Source: Branchipolynoe longqiensis | Taxonomy: Eukaryota > Annelida > Polychaeta > Phyllodocida > Polynoidae | Direction of reading: 5' to 3' | DNA: 64,000 nucleotides | Assembly (NCBI GenBank): GCA_030323885.1 | Contig: CM059186.1 | Location: 22,897,849-22,961,848, forward strand | Shown: positions 44,431 to 55,178 of the stretch, piece by piece | Position numbering within the stretch: the stretch's first letter is position 1 | Layout of the letters: each line of letters begins with the position of its first letter | Position numbers and translations under genes: made by a program | Notes under the pieces: generated by a model | Databases searched by the model: none | What the model was told of the DNA's origin: nothing | The model's input: only the letters and a program-made list of their open reading frames with translations

Positions 44431-44700
44431 AAGTATGTGTACTCTGTGTGAGTGTACTCTGTGCGCAACTGTACTGTGTGAGTATACTCTGTGAGTGTAC
44501 TCTGTGTGAGTGTACTCTGTGTGCGACTGTACTGTGTGAGTGTACTCTGTGTGAGTGTACTCTGTGTGCTCTGCGTGCGACTGTACTGTGTGAGTATACT
44601 GTTAGTGTGTACTCGGTGCGAGTGTGCTCTGGGTGAGTTTACTCTGTGAGTGTGTACTCTGTGTGCGAGTGTGTACTCTGTGAGTGTACTCTGTGTTTGC
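44380..44700. repeat. (GT)n, (GA)n and a gtgagtgtactctgt minisatellite
   Basis: GT dinucleotides to 44416, a short GA run, then 15-18 bp units of gtgagtgtactctgtgt. Confidence 0.9.
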
Positions 44701-44837
44701 CGTGTGTTTTTGGCGGCACTCTCTCTCTGGCATTGTGTGCGGTGTGCGTGGCGTCGGGCTCAGCCTTAAGTCGTCGTCGGCTCGCAAGCCTTGAGGAGGG
44801 GCGGGGGCGGGGGGGGGGGCGACAGGGGCGGGGGGCC

Positions 44838-45105
44838 GACAGGGGCCGGGGCCCGACCCGCGCTGGGCCGGGGCCCGACCCGCGCTGGGCAGGGGCCAGA
44901 CCCGCGCTGAGCTGGGGCCAGACCGCGCTGAGCTGAGGCCCGACCCGCGCTGAGCTGGGGCCCGACCCGCGTTGGGCCGGGGCCAGACCCGCGCTGAGCT
45001 GGGGCCAGACCCGCGCTGAGCTGGGGCCAGACCCGCGCTGAGCTGGGGCCCGACCCGCGTTGGGCCGGGGCCCGACCCGCGTTGGGCCGGGGCCCGACCC
45101 GCCCG
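44838..45105. repeat. GC-rich minisatellite of about 22 bp
   Basis: Units ggggcccgacccgcgctg and ggggccagacccgcgctgagc, about twelve. Frames of P/A/Q repeats are artefacts. Confidence 0.93.
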
Positions 45106-45899
45106 GCACAGATCATATTCATAGTGGACGTGTACAAGCAATCACTGGCGGCGGTCAATATTGACACTAACACTGCGGGCAGACGTTTCTTTTCTGTAGC
45201 CCATTTTGGGACGGCAAACACCGACCACCTGTAAGGGGAATCCTCGCAGCGTGGACACGCTTGGTCGGCCAGGGGATAGTGCAGCCCTGCAGGTGTATAG
45301 CCTGGAGGGAGGGTGGTGAGGGTGGGCATTGAACCCCTCACCCCCCAGACACACCCTAGGAAGGAGTCAGTGGGCCACCGTCACACTCACCTTGCCGTCT
45401 ACAAAAGCGGAAAAACACGACGGACAAACGGCGGCGCGCCGGCCGGCCGGCCGTGCCTCGGCGTGTTGACGGGCAGTGGCCGCCAGAGGGCCCCCTTGCA
45501 CGCCGGGAGGAGCGCCGGGCAGTGAGTGGGTGTAGGGTGGGTGTGAGGGGGGGGGGGGGTGTCCGGTGAAGAGAGGCGGCAGTGTTGGCCCACTAGCTGC
45601 ACGTTTATATAGGTGTGTGTTCTCTGGCGACGTCAAGATTTACACTGTTGGTGGCCGGTTCAGAAACAGATCACCCATTTTTTTGTGACTTTGGGAGTGG
45701 TTTTTTATTGTTGTTGAATGGTTGGTTTTGGGGTGGTTATTTAATCATTTACAAAAAAAATTATATTAAAATGTTAAAACCGAACTGGGCGTGCGGTGTA
45801 GACACTGCCTGAGTAGTTCCTTCTCGTACCATATGCGCACATGCTGGATTAGAGGGCACGTTTATTGAGCAGGTACTGGGGCCATCACAGTTGAAAATC
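45106..45899. other. Unassigned unique sequence
   Basis: 45106-45640 is GC-rich with GGCCGGCCGGCC (about 45440), a weak + strand CTCF-like core (12/14, 45477-45493) and a G run (45547-45559). The rest is AT-rich. No gene recognised. Confidence 0.4.
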
Positions 45900-45904
45900 C
45901 AATA

Positions 45905-46575
45905 TATGCAGTTAAAGTTAAAGGGGCATAGTGTGTATGTTAAAGGTGCAAAGTGTGTATGTTAAAGGTGCATAGTGTGTGTATGTTAAAGCTGCATGGT
46001 ATGTATGTTAAAGGTGCATATTGTGTATGTTAAAGGTGCATATTGTGTATGTTAAAGGTGCATATTGTGTATGTTAAAGGTGCATAGTGTGTATGTTAAA
46101 GGTGCATAGTGTGTATGTTAAAGCTGCATAGTGTGTATGTTAAAGCTGCATAGTGTGTATGTTAAAACTGCATAGTGTGTATGTTAAAGGTGCATAGTGT
46201 GTATATTAAAGGTGCATAGTGTGTATGTTAAAGCTGCATAGTGTATGTTAAAGCTGCATAGTGTGTATGTTAAAGCTACATGGTATGTAATGTTAAAGGT
46301 GCATATTGTGTATGTTAAAGGTGCATATTGTGTATGTTAAAGGTACATAATGGTTATGTTAAAGCTGCATAGTGTGTATCTTAAAACTGCATAGTGTGTA
46401 TGTTAAAGCTGCATAGTATGTATGTTAAAGGTGCATAGAGTGTATGTTAAAGCTGAATAATATTATTTTAAAGCTGCATAGTGTGTATGTTAAAGCTGCA
46501 TAGTGTGTATGTTACAGGTGCATATTGTGTATGTTAAAGGTGCATAGAGTGTATGTTAAAGGTGCATAGTGTGTA
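45905..46575. repeat. Minisatellite of about 21 bp made from the MITE-1 terminus
   Basis: About 30 units of ttaaaggtgcatagtgtgta / ttaaagctgcatagtgtgta. The first 14 bp equal the TTAA-AGCTGCATAG end of MITE-1, and a MITE-1 body follows immediately. Confidence 0.95.
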
Positions 46576-46707
46576 TATTAAATCTGCATAGTCCGATGGA
46601 ATCATCAAATTTTCTAAACCGAAACACTTATCTTGATTTGATTTTATACATCCAATGTAGATATTGATGCACCTATTTGTTGCTTCATTAGACGGGAATA
46701 TTAAGTT
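46576..46707 (+). mobile_element. MITE-1, left part
   Basis: taaatctgcatagtccgatgg to about atattaagtttatagaaactc, then cut by SINE-B. Confidence 0.8.
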
Positions 46708-47028
46708 TATAGAAACTCAGGCGGTAGAGCATATATCTGTGAAGGTGTGGGTCATCCGATCGATCCTACTCAGTGGACACATTTTCAGTTTGGGCTATTT
46801 TCCATTCCAACCAGTGGTCAAGAGCTGGTTCATCAAATGGTGTGGTATGTGCTGTGGCGGGAAAGTGCATATAAAAGACCCCTTACTGCTTATTGGAGAG
46901 TGTAGCCTGTGTAGCAGCTGGTTTCTTCCAAACAAACATGTCAGAATGACCTTATGTTTGATGTCCAATAGCTGATGATAAAAATCAATGCACTCTAGAG
47001 GCGTCGTTAAATAAAACAAACTTTCCAT
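46708..47028 (+). mobile_element. SINE-B copy
   Basis: Head gcggtagagcatatatctgtg ... gggtcatccgatcgatcc looks tRNA-like. The body has gggctattttccattccaac, aaagaccccttactgct, catgtcagaatgacc and the tail tctagaggcgtcgttaaat. Confidence 0.85.
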
Positions 47029-47044
47029 TTCATATTTATCCTAT

Positions 47045-47146
47045 ACTCACTCACTCACTCACTCACTCACTCACTCACTCACTCACTCACTCACTCACTC
47101 ACTCACTCACTCACTCACTCACTCACTCACTCACTCACTCACTCAC
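47045..47146. repeat. (ACTC)n microsatellite
   Basis: About 25 units. It lies 87 bp upstream of the LRR exon at 47233. Confidence 0.96.
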
Positions 47147-47232
47147 CTACCCACCTCCATATTAAGTCTTTAGCTGTGATGTTATGTCCGACTCCATGCC
47201 TGACGCCTCCTGTCCCTGTCTTCTACCTCCAG

Positions 47233-47370
47233 GAGTCACAATGACATCACCGAGGTGTCGGCCGCCGCCCTCCAGCCGCTGCAGCGACTGCGCGTGCTCG
47301 AGCTGCACTTCAACCAACTGACGTCACTTCCGGCTGGCAGCTTCCCCGTCCTGCCCAGTCTCCATCACCT
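47233..47370 (+). CDS. Internal exon of the same LRR receptor, two repeats
   Basis: A 138-nt exon between tgtcttctacctccag and GTAAGT, phase 2 at both sides. One base completes the Leu codon opened by the exon at 37015; two bases (CT) open the next Leu. The frame reads SHNDITEVSAAALQ, then PLQRLRVLELHFNQLTSL, then PAGSFPVLPSLHHL, giving two 24-residue LRRs with the LxxLxLxxNxLxxL spacing and a conserved F. Codon usage is GC-rich at third positions, unlike the surrounding DNA. The order (short C-containing repeat, then two full repeats) fits the distal LRRs of LGR4/5/6 ectodomains as I remember them. The following exon should start inside another LRR; I could not find it in the remaining 16.6 kb. 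Confidence 0.88.
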
Positions 47371-47496
47371 GTAAGTAATGATGCACGCCATTCTACCCGG
47401 CATTGTAAATGTAAGCACCTAATGAACATCAAAATTACACCCGCATCATTCCTACTTGAGGATTGAGCGTACATCTCCCATTTTGGTGACCAGATG

Positions 47497-47812
47497 GGAT
47501 GGCCGAATGAGTTGAGCGTCGTCTCATATTTTGGCTGGATCTCAGGGTATTCGGAGGGTTTCGAAACCCTGGTCGAGTTAAACCAATGACTTAAAAATTG
47601 ATACTTGTTGCTTCCTAGCCAGGTGCTCGGCATTATTAGGAAAGGGCAAGGACTGGTTGGCTCAATGTCAGGATAATGTGACTGAGTGGGATATCAGGTC
47701 ACGATGCTAGTGGCCTGGTCTCCCAGTTGGGCAGCAATGTTACAAGTCGGTACCCATCCTGATATGACCTTACATGTTGCCAGAACGTAAAACTCCAACA
47801 ACCAACCTGAGA
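47497..47812 (+). mobile_element. SINE-A copy (head type 2)
   Basis: gggatggccgaatgagttg ... tggtcgagttaaaccaatg, full body with a deletion near gggcagcaatgttac, tail gccagaacgtaaaactcc. Confidence 0.9.
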
Positions 47813-48014
47813 GGACTGGTGAGGCCCAGTGTTGGTGGGTGACGTGGGGCCATCATGACCCATCAGACCAGCTCACACTGTTGGACGGTGACCAATGGGC
47901 CCAGTATTCGTCGGTGAGATAGATTCACGGTTATGAGGGGTGGTGATGGGGACAGGGGGCAGGGGACGGGGTGTGGGGATGAAATGAACAGTATCGCCTG
48001 GACTCCCTCGTCCC

Positions 48015-48190
48015 CCCGCTCCCCTCCCCTCCCCTCCCCTCCCCCCTCCCCTCCCCTCCCCTCCCCTCCCCTCCCCTCCCCTCCCCTCCCCTCCCCTCCC
48101 CTCCCCTCCCCTCCCCTCCCCTCCCCCTCCCCTCCCCTCCCCTCCCCTCCCCTCCCCTCCCCTCCCCTACCTTTCCCCTCCCCTCCCCTA
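48015..48190. repeat. (CCCCT)n microsatellite
   Basis: About 33 ctccc units. Frames over it (P/S/L or G/R/E) are artefacts. Confidence 0.95.
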
Positions 48191-48419
48191 CCCCCCCTCC
48201 CCTCCCATCCCATCCCCTCCCCTCCTTACTCTCTGCCCTCTCACCCTCACCCCCTTCCCCGAGTGCTGACAGCAGTGATTGGTGGCAGTGTGTGGCCCCC
48301 GAGCTGATCACTCAGTCCGTGGCACAAGGCTACCCCACCCCCTCACCCACCCCCTACCGACACCCCAAAGGAGTGGGGGTGGATGGCTATCTGTCAGTCA
48401 TCCCCAGCTCCTCCCCCTG
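48191..48419. other. Unassigned, with an exon-like open stretch
   Basis: From 48273, after a pyrimidine tract and gctgacag, a + frame stays open in phase 2 through MITE-3. It reads SDWWQCVAPELITQSV and GYPTPSPTPYRHPKGVGV. No LRR spacing and no family recognised. Confidence 0.3.
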
Positions 48420-49153
48420 GGGCCATATGCAGGACGAGGTGTTAGCGAGCCAAAACGGGTTTAGAGGGGATTTCTGGTTTAGCGCCGAAAAGTCGGGATG
48501 CACAAGTAAGTGATAGGCCTAACACCGTGCGTTTAAGCTCCGCGACACTAACCCGGTTTCATAGGACGTTTAAGGGCGGTGTTAGCGTAAGGTTGTGCCC
48601 AAATCTATTCAATGCTGTCATATTTAACAGAATTACATACGCAATAAGTGAAATTTTATCAATTTAACCCTAAATTCGAACCCTCCTTAAGGCTACCGGC
48701 GCATTGGCGGCGATATTACTAGTTATATTTTCGAATCGACGAACGTAAAGTAAACAAATTGCCGCCGCCGCCGCATCGACGTCGTTTTCCATACTGGCGG
48801 CGGCGGCGGTTTGTTGACTTTACGTTCGTCGATTCGAAAATATAACTAGTAATATCGCCGCCAATGCGGCCGTAGCCTTAAGGAGGGTTCGAATTTAGGG
48901 TTAAATTGTTCAAATTTCACTTATTGCGTATCTAATTCTGTTAAATATGATAGCATTTAATATATTTAAGCCTAATATATGGGTACAGATGCAGAGGGAT
49001 TTCCCAAATCTATAAAGAAATTCAGGTTTAGCTATAATGTAAGTGTTATCCGCTCCTGCATACGACTTGACACAGTTCCCGATGTCGGTGATAGCTAAAC
49101 GGTAATAAGCTCTAACACCAAACCCCGCTAACACTGACTCCTGCATATGGCCC
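48420..49153 (-). mobile_element. MITE-3 copy with a long near-perfect hairpin core
   Basis: Ends ggccatatgcagga / tcctgcatatggcc. Arms at about 48640-48780 and 48790-48920 are almost perfectly complementary (ttcgaaccctccttaagg pairs with ccttaaggagggttcgaa; attactagttatattttc pairs with gaaaatataactagtaat). Flanks are CTG and CAG. Confidence 0.92.
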
Positions 49154-49214
49154 CAGGTGTCAGCCGTTTAGCTCACAGTAGGAACGCATGTCTGTATGAA
49201 TATGTAACATGTCA

Positions 49215-49700
49215 TTAAAGTGTTTCATTGGTCCTGCTGTTCTGCAATGATCCATTCCCCTGTGGGAAGGGGGTTCGTAGAATAAGAATTTTCCCACTGT
49301 ATCCCTCTGGAGCATGTCGTAAGAGGCGACTAAATGAGGGAAACCTGTTTGCCGTGGGTTGTGACCTGTGTCGGAGGATGATGGGATCCTGGTGATTGAG
49401 GGATAACCAACACATCACTTCGGCCTGGATTTCTCCTAAACAGGTGGTCAAGTTTGGCTCGGCTTGATCAATCGGCTGGTGGTGTCATGCCCTAGGACTG
49501 CCATTCAATTATGTGATGATTATTCATTCATTCATTCATTCATCCATTACTATTTGAAATTTATAATGCATTGTTGTAATTTTATTTGTGGTAAAGCACA
49601 TTGGACTGTTTAATCGGTTTTAAGACATTTTTGATGCTATTGTATAGCCCTTAGTGTGCTGATATGCCGTTAAGCATTTATTCATTCATTCATTCTGCAA
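49215..49700 (+). mobile_element. SINE-D with an (ATTC)n tail
   Basis: It contains gcatgtcgtaagaggcgac, which resembles the core of widespread invertebrate SINE superfamilies (Nin-type, from memory). It continues acatcacttcggcctgg, aaacaggtggtcaagtttgg, gtgtcatgccctaggac and (attc)n at 49530-49550, repeated at 49678-49695. Confidence 0.65.
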
Positions 49701-50756
49701 TGATCCAGATGTGTAGGGTGGAGTGGCATTGTACAGTAAGTAGGCCTAGTCAGTTGACTGGAATAGTGGTGGGCGTAATTGTGGTGGGTGGGGTTGGGGG
49801 TGGCTGAAGACGGGTCATGGACCAGATGATGGAACCTGCCTGCACTGACTGCTAGGTGCTGGTTCCTGCGTTTGGCTGCGTCCAGATAGCGGCGGTTTGG
49901 GTACTGACCACCAACGTTCTCATAGATCAGACACACCATGCTCATTCCCCCCCCCCCCCCCCCACTCGCCTCGTCTCGGCCCCCCGTCACCCCAATCTTG
50001 TGCTTTATGGTAAGTGCCCGTGGGCACCTTACGTCCTCCATTGATCGGCCTCCAGGCGCCTCCAAACCGGCCTACCAGGGCCCGTCCATAAAGTACTCAC
50101 TCCATAAAGTATGTGCACACATCACAGGGGCGGATAGCAGGGCCAGCCCTAGATTTTTTTTTTAAATCACCGCTACCCAAGAAAAAGTGGTGAACGGCTG
50201 GGTAAATGAAATAAGCACACAACTTCTTAATCAAAGAAGCAAAATATATTCTTCACGTACTTTTTCATATTTACCCGCTACTTTTGATTTGAAAAATATA
50301 ATAAAACATGTACTTTAAGAGACCTTAAAAGTCAAATCGATAGCATTCTGGAGTTGTAATCTTGTCCTTTTGCAATCTCTCTCATTTCATCATCTCTGTG
50401 GCAATATAAATAAGCACTAGATGAGGGAGACAGGAGCTGACCATCTGATCAGTTTTCGCCCATTTTTCGACATGGTTGTCATTCACCCTGTAGGTACGGG
50501 GTGAATCTGTTATCTAGGTCAGCCACTGTGGTCAGGTCTGGTGACTCTGATATGAGGAGCGTGATAAACCGAACCCAAGTTCTAGCCGCCGACACTCCCA
50601 ATGCGTGACTTAATTTATGGTATAGTGGCACGTGAGGTAGTATTCTGCTTTAGACGAGAACGGACGAATCGAGTTGGGTTGCGCTGGATGTTGTGGTCGG
50701 GAAATGTTGCGCAGCGTGTGGAGCATGTTCAGTGGGCGTGGCACAGTGCGTACGGG
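49701..50756. other. Unassigned sequence
   Basis: A C run lies at about 49948-49963. A unique moderately GC stretch at 50460-50750 shows no ORF. No gene or repeat recognised. Confidence 0.4.
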
Positions 50757-50944
50757 GCCTAGGAAGTCTTGGAAAGTCTTGAACTTGAATTTAACCTATT
50801 TAGGCTAATTACTTGAAAAGCCTTGAATTACATTAAACTGTACCCACTGGTCTAAACTAGTCCGAAATTGTCATTCGCCATTGTTGTTCCCCCCCCCCCC
50901 CTGAAATCCAAATGAAAATAGTCTTGAATCCCTATAAAAAATAG
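50757..50944 (+). mobile_element. MITE-5 copy, right end missing
   Basis: ggggcctaggaagtcttgg ... gaaatccaaatgaaaatag ... aaaaaatagcctggg, passing directly into the minisatellite. Confidence 0.78.
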
Positions 50945-52560
50945 CCTGGGTTGCGTAGGGTGCTGTGGTGGTGGTGGTGGTGGGCAGATTGCGCATGGTG
51001 GTGCAGTAATGGTGGGGGCTGGTTGCACAGGGTGGTTGTGTAGGGTGGTGTAGGGTGGTGCAGTAATGGTGGGGGGCTGGTTGCACAGGGTGGTTGCACA
51101 TGGTGGTGGTGCAGGTTGCATAGGGTGGTGCAGTAATGGTGAGGGGCTGGTTGCACAGGGTGGTTGCACAGGGTAGTGGTGCAGGTTGCATAGGGTGGTG
51201 CAGTAATGGTGGGGGGCTGGTTGCAAGGGTGGTTGCACAGGGTGGTAGTGCAGGTTGTGTAGGGTGGTGTAGTAATGGTGGGGGGGGGGGCTGGTTGAAC
51301 AGGGTGGTTGCACAGGGTAGTGGTGCAGGTTGCGTAAGGTGGGCAGTAATGGTGAGGGGCTGGTTGCACAGGGTGGTTGCACAGGGTAGTGGTGCAGGTT
51401 GCGTAGGGTGGTGCAGTAATGGGGGGGCTGGTTGCACAGGGTGGTGGTGCAGGTTGTGTAGGGTGGTGTAGGGTGGTACAGTAATGGTGGGGGGCTGGTT
51501 GCACAGGGTGGTTACACATGGTGGTGGTGCAGGTTGCATAGGGTGGTGCAGTAATGGTGAGGGGCTGGTTGCACAGGGTGGTTGCACAGGGTAGTGGTGC
51601 AGGTTGCATAGGGTGGTGCAGTAATGGTGGGGGGCTGGTTGCAAGGGTGGTTGCACAGGGTGGTAGTGCAGGTTGTGTAGGGTGGTGTAGTAATGGTGGG
51701 GGGGGGGGCTGGTTGCACAGGGTGGTTGCACAGGGTAGTGGTGCAGGTTGCGTAAGGTGGTGCAGTAATGGTGAGGGGCTGGTTGCACAGGGTGGTTGCA
51801 CAGGGTAGTGGTGCAGGTTGCATAGGGTGGTGCAGTAATAGTGGGGGGGCTGGTTGCAAGGGTGGTTGCACAGGGTGGTAGTGCAGGTTGTGTAGGGTGG
51901 TGTAGTAATGGTGGGGGGGGGGGGCTGGTTGCACAGGGTGGTTGCACAGGGTAGTGGTGCAGGTTGCATAGGGTGGTGCAGTAATGGGGGGGGGGGCTGG
52001 TTGCACAGGGTGGTGGTGCAGGTTTCATAGGGTGGTGCAGTGGTGGTGGTGTGCAGATTGCGCATGGTGGTGCAGTAATGGTGGGGGCTGGTTGCACAGG
52101 GTGGTGGTGCAGTTTCTGTAGGGTGGTGCAGTAATGGTGGGGGCTGGTTGCACAGGGTGGTGGTGCAGGTTTCGTAGGGTGGTGCAGTGGTGGTGGTGGT
52201 CAGATTGTGCATGGTGGTGCAGTAATGGTGGGGGGCTGTTTGCACACGGTGGTTGCACAGGGTAGTGGTGCAGGTTGTGTAGGGTGGTGCAGTAATGGTG
52301 ATGGGCTGGTTGCACAGGGTGGTTGCACAGGGTAGTGGTGCAGGTTGCGTAGGATGGTGCAGTATTGGTGGGGGGGGGCTGGTTGCACAGGGTGGTTGCG
52401 CAGGGTAGTGGTGCAGGTTGTGTAGGGTGGTGCAGTAATGGTGGGGGGCTGGTTGCACAGGCTGGTTGCACAGGGTAGTGGTGCAGGTTGCGTAGGGCGG
52501 TGCAGGTGGTGGTGGGTGGTGGTGGTGGGTGGTGGTGGTGGAGGGCTGGTTGCACAGGTT
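50945..52560. repeat. Large minisatellite, unit about 70 bp, 1.6 kb
   Basis: Each unit combines gtgcagtaatggtgggg, ctggttgcacaggg, tggttgcacagggtagtgg, gcaggttgcgtagggtg. Higher-order blocks repeat every few units (about 51125-51470 and 51543-51890 are nearly the same). Minus-strand frames up to 508 codons are low-stop artefacts. Confidence 0.95.
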
Positions 52561-53245
52561 AGGGAGCAGGTTGAGAGAAGGTGGGGGGTGGGGGAGGTTG
52601 AGTGGTGGTGATGGTGATTGTGATGGTGGTGGTGGTGGTGGTGGGGGAGGGGGGAGGTTGTCTGCTTGACTCTGAGGGGGGGGGGGGGGGAGGCCCGTCT
52701 GCCAGGAGGAGATAGGGCGTGGTCTGCCCAGGGGTGACGAGGCGCCTTGACGTATGGAGATGTATGGAATGCTGAATCACCCGCTTTGTCACTGACTACT
52801 AGCCGGCCGGATCTCTGGGGACCCGGGCCCGCCCGCCCTCCGGCCATCCCCGCCGGCCATACCCGCCTGCCCGCCCGACGGCCATCCCCGCCGGCCTGTG
52901 TAGGTCGACCGGCCGGCCAGCCCGCCAGCTAGGCTGCAAGGGCCGACAGAATTACCATTGACCATCAACATCTAACCTCAGGAGGAAAGTTTGGAGAGGT
53001 AGATACATATTATATGTATACCAGCTTTAACCCTTGCTGTGTGTATGGGTTAAAGCTAGGCTCCGTATCAATCCCTGAACCGGTATTGTGTTGAACTGTC
53101 ATTATATATATATATATATAATATTATATTATATATACACAGTCTCTAACTATATTCAGAGACCATGTACATATCTACGTTCTCTGCGATATTCCGGACT
53201 CGTGCAGGGTATAGTTCCGCCATCTGGTGGAATTTATTTGTACCA
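52561..53245. other. Unassigned, GC-rich then AT-rich
   Basis: GTG-rich start, a G run (52678-52690), CCGGCC-type repeats (52800-52930) and a TA run (53104-53120). A perfect minus-strand CTCF consensus match lies at 53216-53231. Confidence 0.4.
53216..53231 (-). promoter_or_regulatory. CTCF-like motif, perfect core
   Basis: On the minus strand CCACCAGATGGCGG matches CCASYAGRKGGCRS at all 14 positions. Confidence 0.45.
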
Positions 53246-53794
53246 TTAAGCTGAGATTCCTTACATGCGGTATGCGGTATGCGAATGCGGCAAAAAATCG
53301 AAACGCCTTGAAGTCAATGGGCTACAACCCTTACACGCGGTATGCGAATGCATTTTTCCGATCGGTCCATGTAGCGATCGGTGCGGCATGCGGCAAGCGG
53401 GGTGTGAATAGAAAACTGAGTCTGATGTGTCCATTAGTACTAGGAGAGGCGACTGAGCATTACGGAACGGTCACGCACAAGGGTGCTGATGAGAAACATA
53501 TGGTGGTGGGGGTTCGGGTTGGTAAAAATGCTACCATATGCACAAAAATATGAATACTTATCTATAATTTGGTAATTATAAAGGTAGGAACCTCCATGTG
53601 ACGTACCAAGAGTTACATAGATATACATGCCATATTAGGCCATATACAGTGCAGTATGGAGTATACTTGTTTATTTTTATTTTTTAAATATAGCCAGTCG
53701 TGTGCCGCATGCCGCATGCTGCATACCGCGTAGAAGGAATCTTCCCATTCGCATGCCGCATGCCGCATACCGCGTAGAAGGAATCTCAGCTTTA
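53246..53794. mobile_element. MITE-2 copy 2
   Basis: TTAAGCTGAGATTCCTTACA ... ggaatctcagc-TTTA. The interior aligns with the copy at 6611, including agccagtcgtgtgccgcatg. Confidence 0.9.
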
Positions 53795-54884
53795 TGCGGT
53801 AAGCCATATCGGTGGCGTTATCTAATGCCGGAGTTAACAGCACTCGCAGTTATGTCACTCAAAATGGATGCCAGTCTGATCGAAGTGACCAAAGTTAGTA
53901 AAACCCATCAAAATTAATGTGAAATGTGTATGGTAGGCACACAAAAAAACAGTATGGGGCACAGCATGAGCTAAAGCTAGGCTCGACATCAATCCCTGGA
54001 CCAATATTGTGTTAAGGCGGTCACAATCACAGTCTGATCAAAGTGACCAAAGTTAGAAAAAAAATTACTATGAAATTCAATGGGTTTTTTTATTTCAAAA
54101 TTAATATGAAATGTGTATGTTAGACACAAACAAAAACATGCTATTAAGAACCCATACTTGGTGAAGCGTCAGTGGAGTACAATGATGCACGTTGGCAGTG
54201 CCGATTAACAGAGAAGTAGTGATCAGAACGACCCTAAAACGTAACCACTGTTCAGTATTATATATATAATTATATATAGATATAAGTTCACTTTTATTAA
54301 TTTTAATAAGTTAAAGAAAGAACTAACTAATTGCCTCTTACGAATAGCTGCAGCACCATTCTAGATGAGCGTGCTCCCTGATTTGAACAGACCCCCTCTG
54401 GTGGTGATTTTGTGCATGTGTGGTGAACTGTATCTATAGCCGCATTCACTCAGCCGCAGCGCTAACAATTGCCTAACGTTGCACACAAGTTACTATTTAT
54501 AACCACTATTTAGGCTAGCACTTAATCGTATATACCATCACACCTGCAGCAAGCCCGTGTGGGGAGCTGCAGCTTTGTCCCGCAGCTTGGCCGTGTTGTG
54601 ACCTGCAGGGGCGGGAGGAAAGAAGGGTAAACAGCGAGGAAAGAAGGATACCCAACCAGCTCTTAGTCTTAAATGACCACTGGGTGGGCTTAACAAGCCC
54701 TTCCATTGAGCTTACGTTTTCACAGTAATTCTCCTGTTCTTTGTGGTGTGGTTTAAACGTAGGCGGAAGTGGAAATTTCAAACAGAATTCAAGCATTTTA
54801 ATATGTGCTATATATAAATATAACTGGCAATTATGTCTGAATACCAAACTACCACTATTACTTTTTTTTTCTTGAAGATTTATA
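53795..54884. other. Unassigned sequence
   Basis: Two related stretches (53855-53950 and 54030-54135: gatcaaagtgaccaaagttag, atgaaatgtgtatg.taggcac) form a diverged tandem duplication of about 175 bp. A weak minus-strand CTCF-like core (12/14) lies at 54391-54406. No gene recognised. Confidence 0.45.
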
Positions 54885-55178
54885 CTGCCTATCATGGATA
54901 AGTCTGAATAGACTTGTTTTTCACCATTAGACAGTTTGTCGATAGAAAGCCTGAGTCTACACTTTTACCGACGCAAGGGATTTTTAACCTCCCACACCAC
55001 ATAGACATGGTATGATAGCAACTGGCATTTGATGTCGCTGTAAGTTATACACAGCGGTGGAAATCCAAATTGGCAGAGGTGGGGGCTCGGGGAATCGAAC
55101 CACCGACCTTCAGATTAGGAGTCTGACCTAGAAAAAAGTCAGACACTCTAACCACTCCGCCACAGAGAACACCACACT
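54885..55178 (-). mobile_element. SINE-C copy
   Basis: tctgaatagacttgttttt, cgatagaaagcctgagtc, tttttaacctcccacacc, cggtggaaatccaaattgg, then head gaatcgaaccaccgacc ... ctaaccactccgccacag, which reads as a tRNA-like 5' region in reverse. Confidence 0.9.

Larger units (their letters stand above)
37087..47232 (+). other. 10.1-kb intron between the two LRR exons
   Basis: Bounded by GTAAGT at 37087 and cttctacctccag ending at 47232, with a branch-like cctgacg near 47200. It is filled with MITE-1, SINEs, family F and minisatellites. No further LRR exon was found in it. Confidence 0.7.

Noticed and set aside
44602..45341. P/A/Q/R-rich frames of 156-191 codons
   Set aside because: They read through the 22-bp GC-rich minisatellite and its flank in three frames at once.
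45905..46575. CRISPR-like regular repeat
   Set aside because: Units are contiguous with no spacers, and the context is eukaryotic.
50871..52458. Minus-strand frames of 408 and 508 codons rich in P, T, H and C
   Set aside because: They are translations of the 70-bp minisatellite; several overlapping frames are equally open and units contain frame-shifting length changes.
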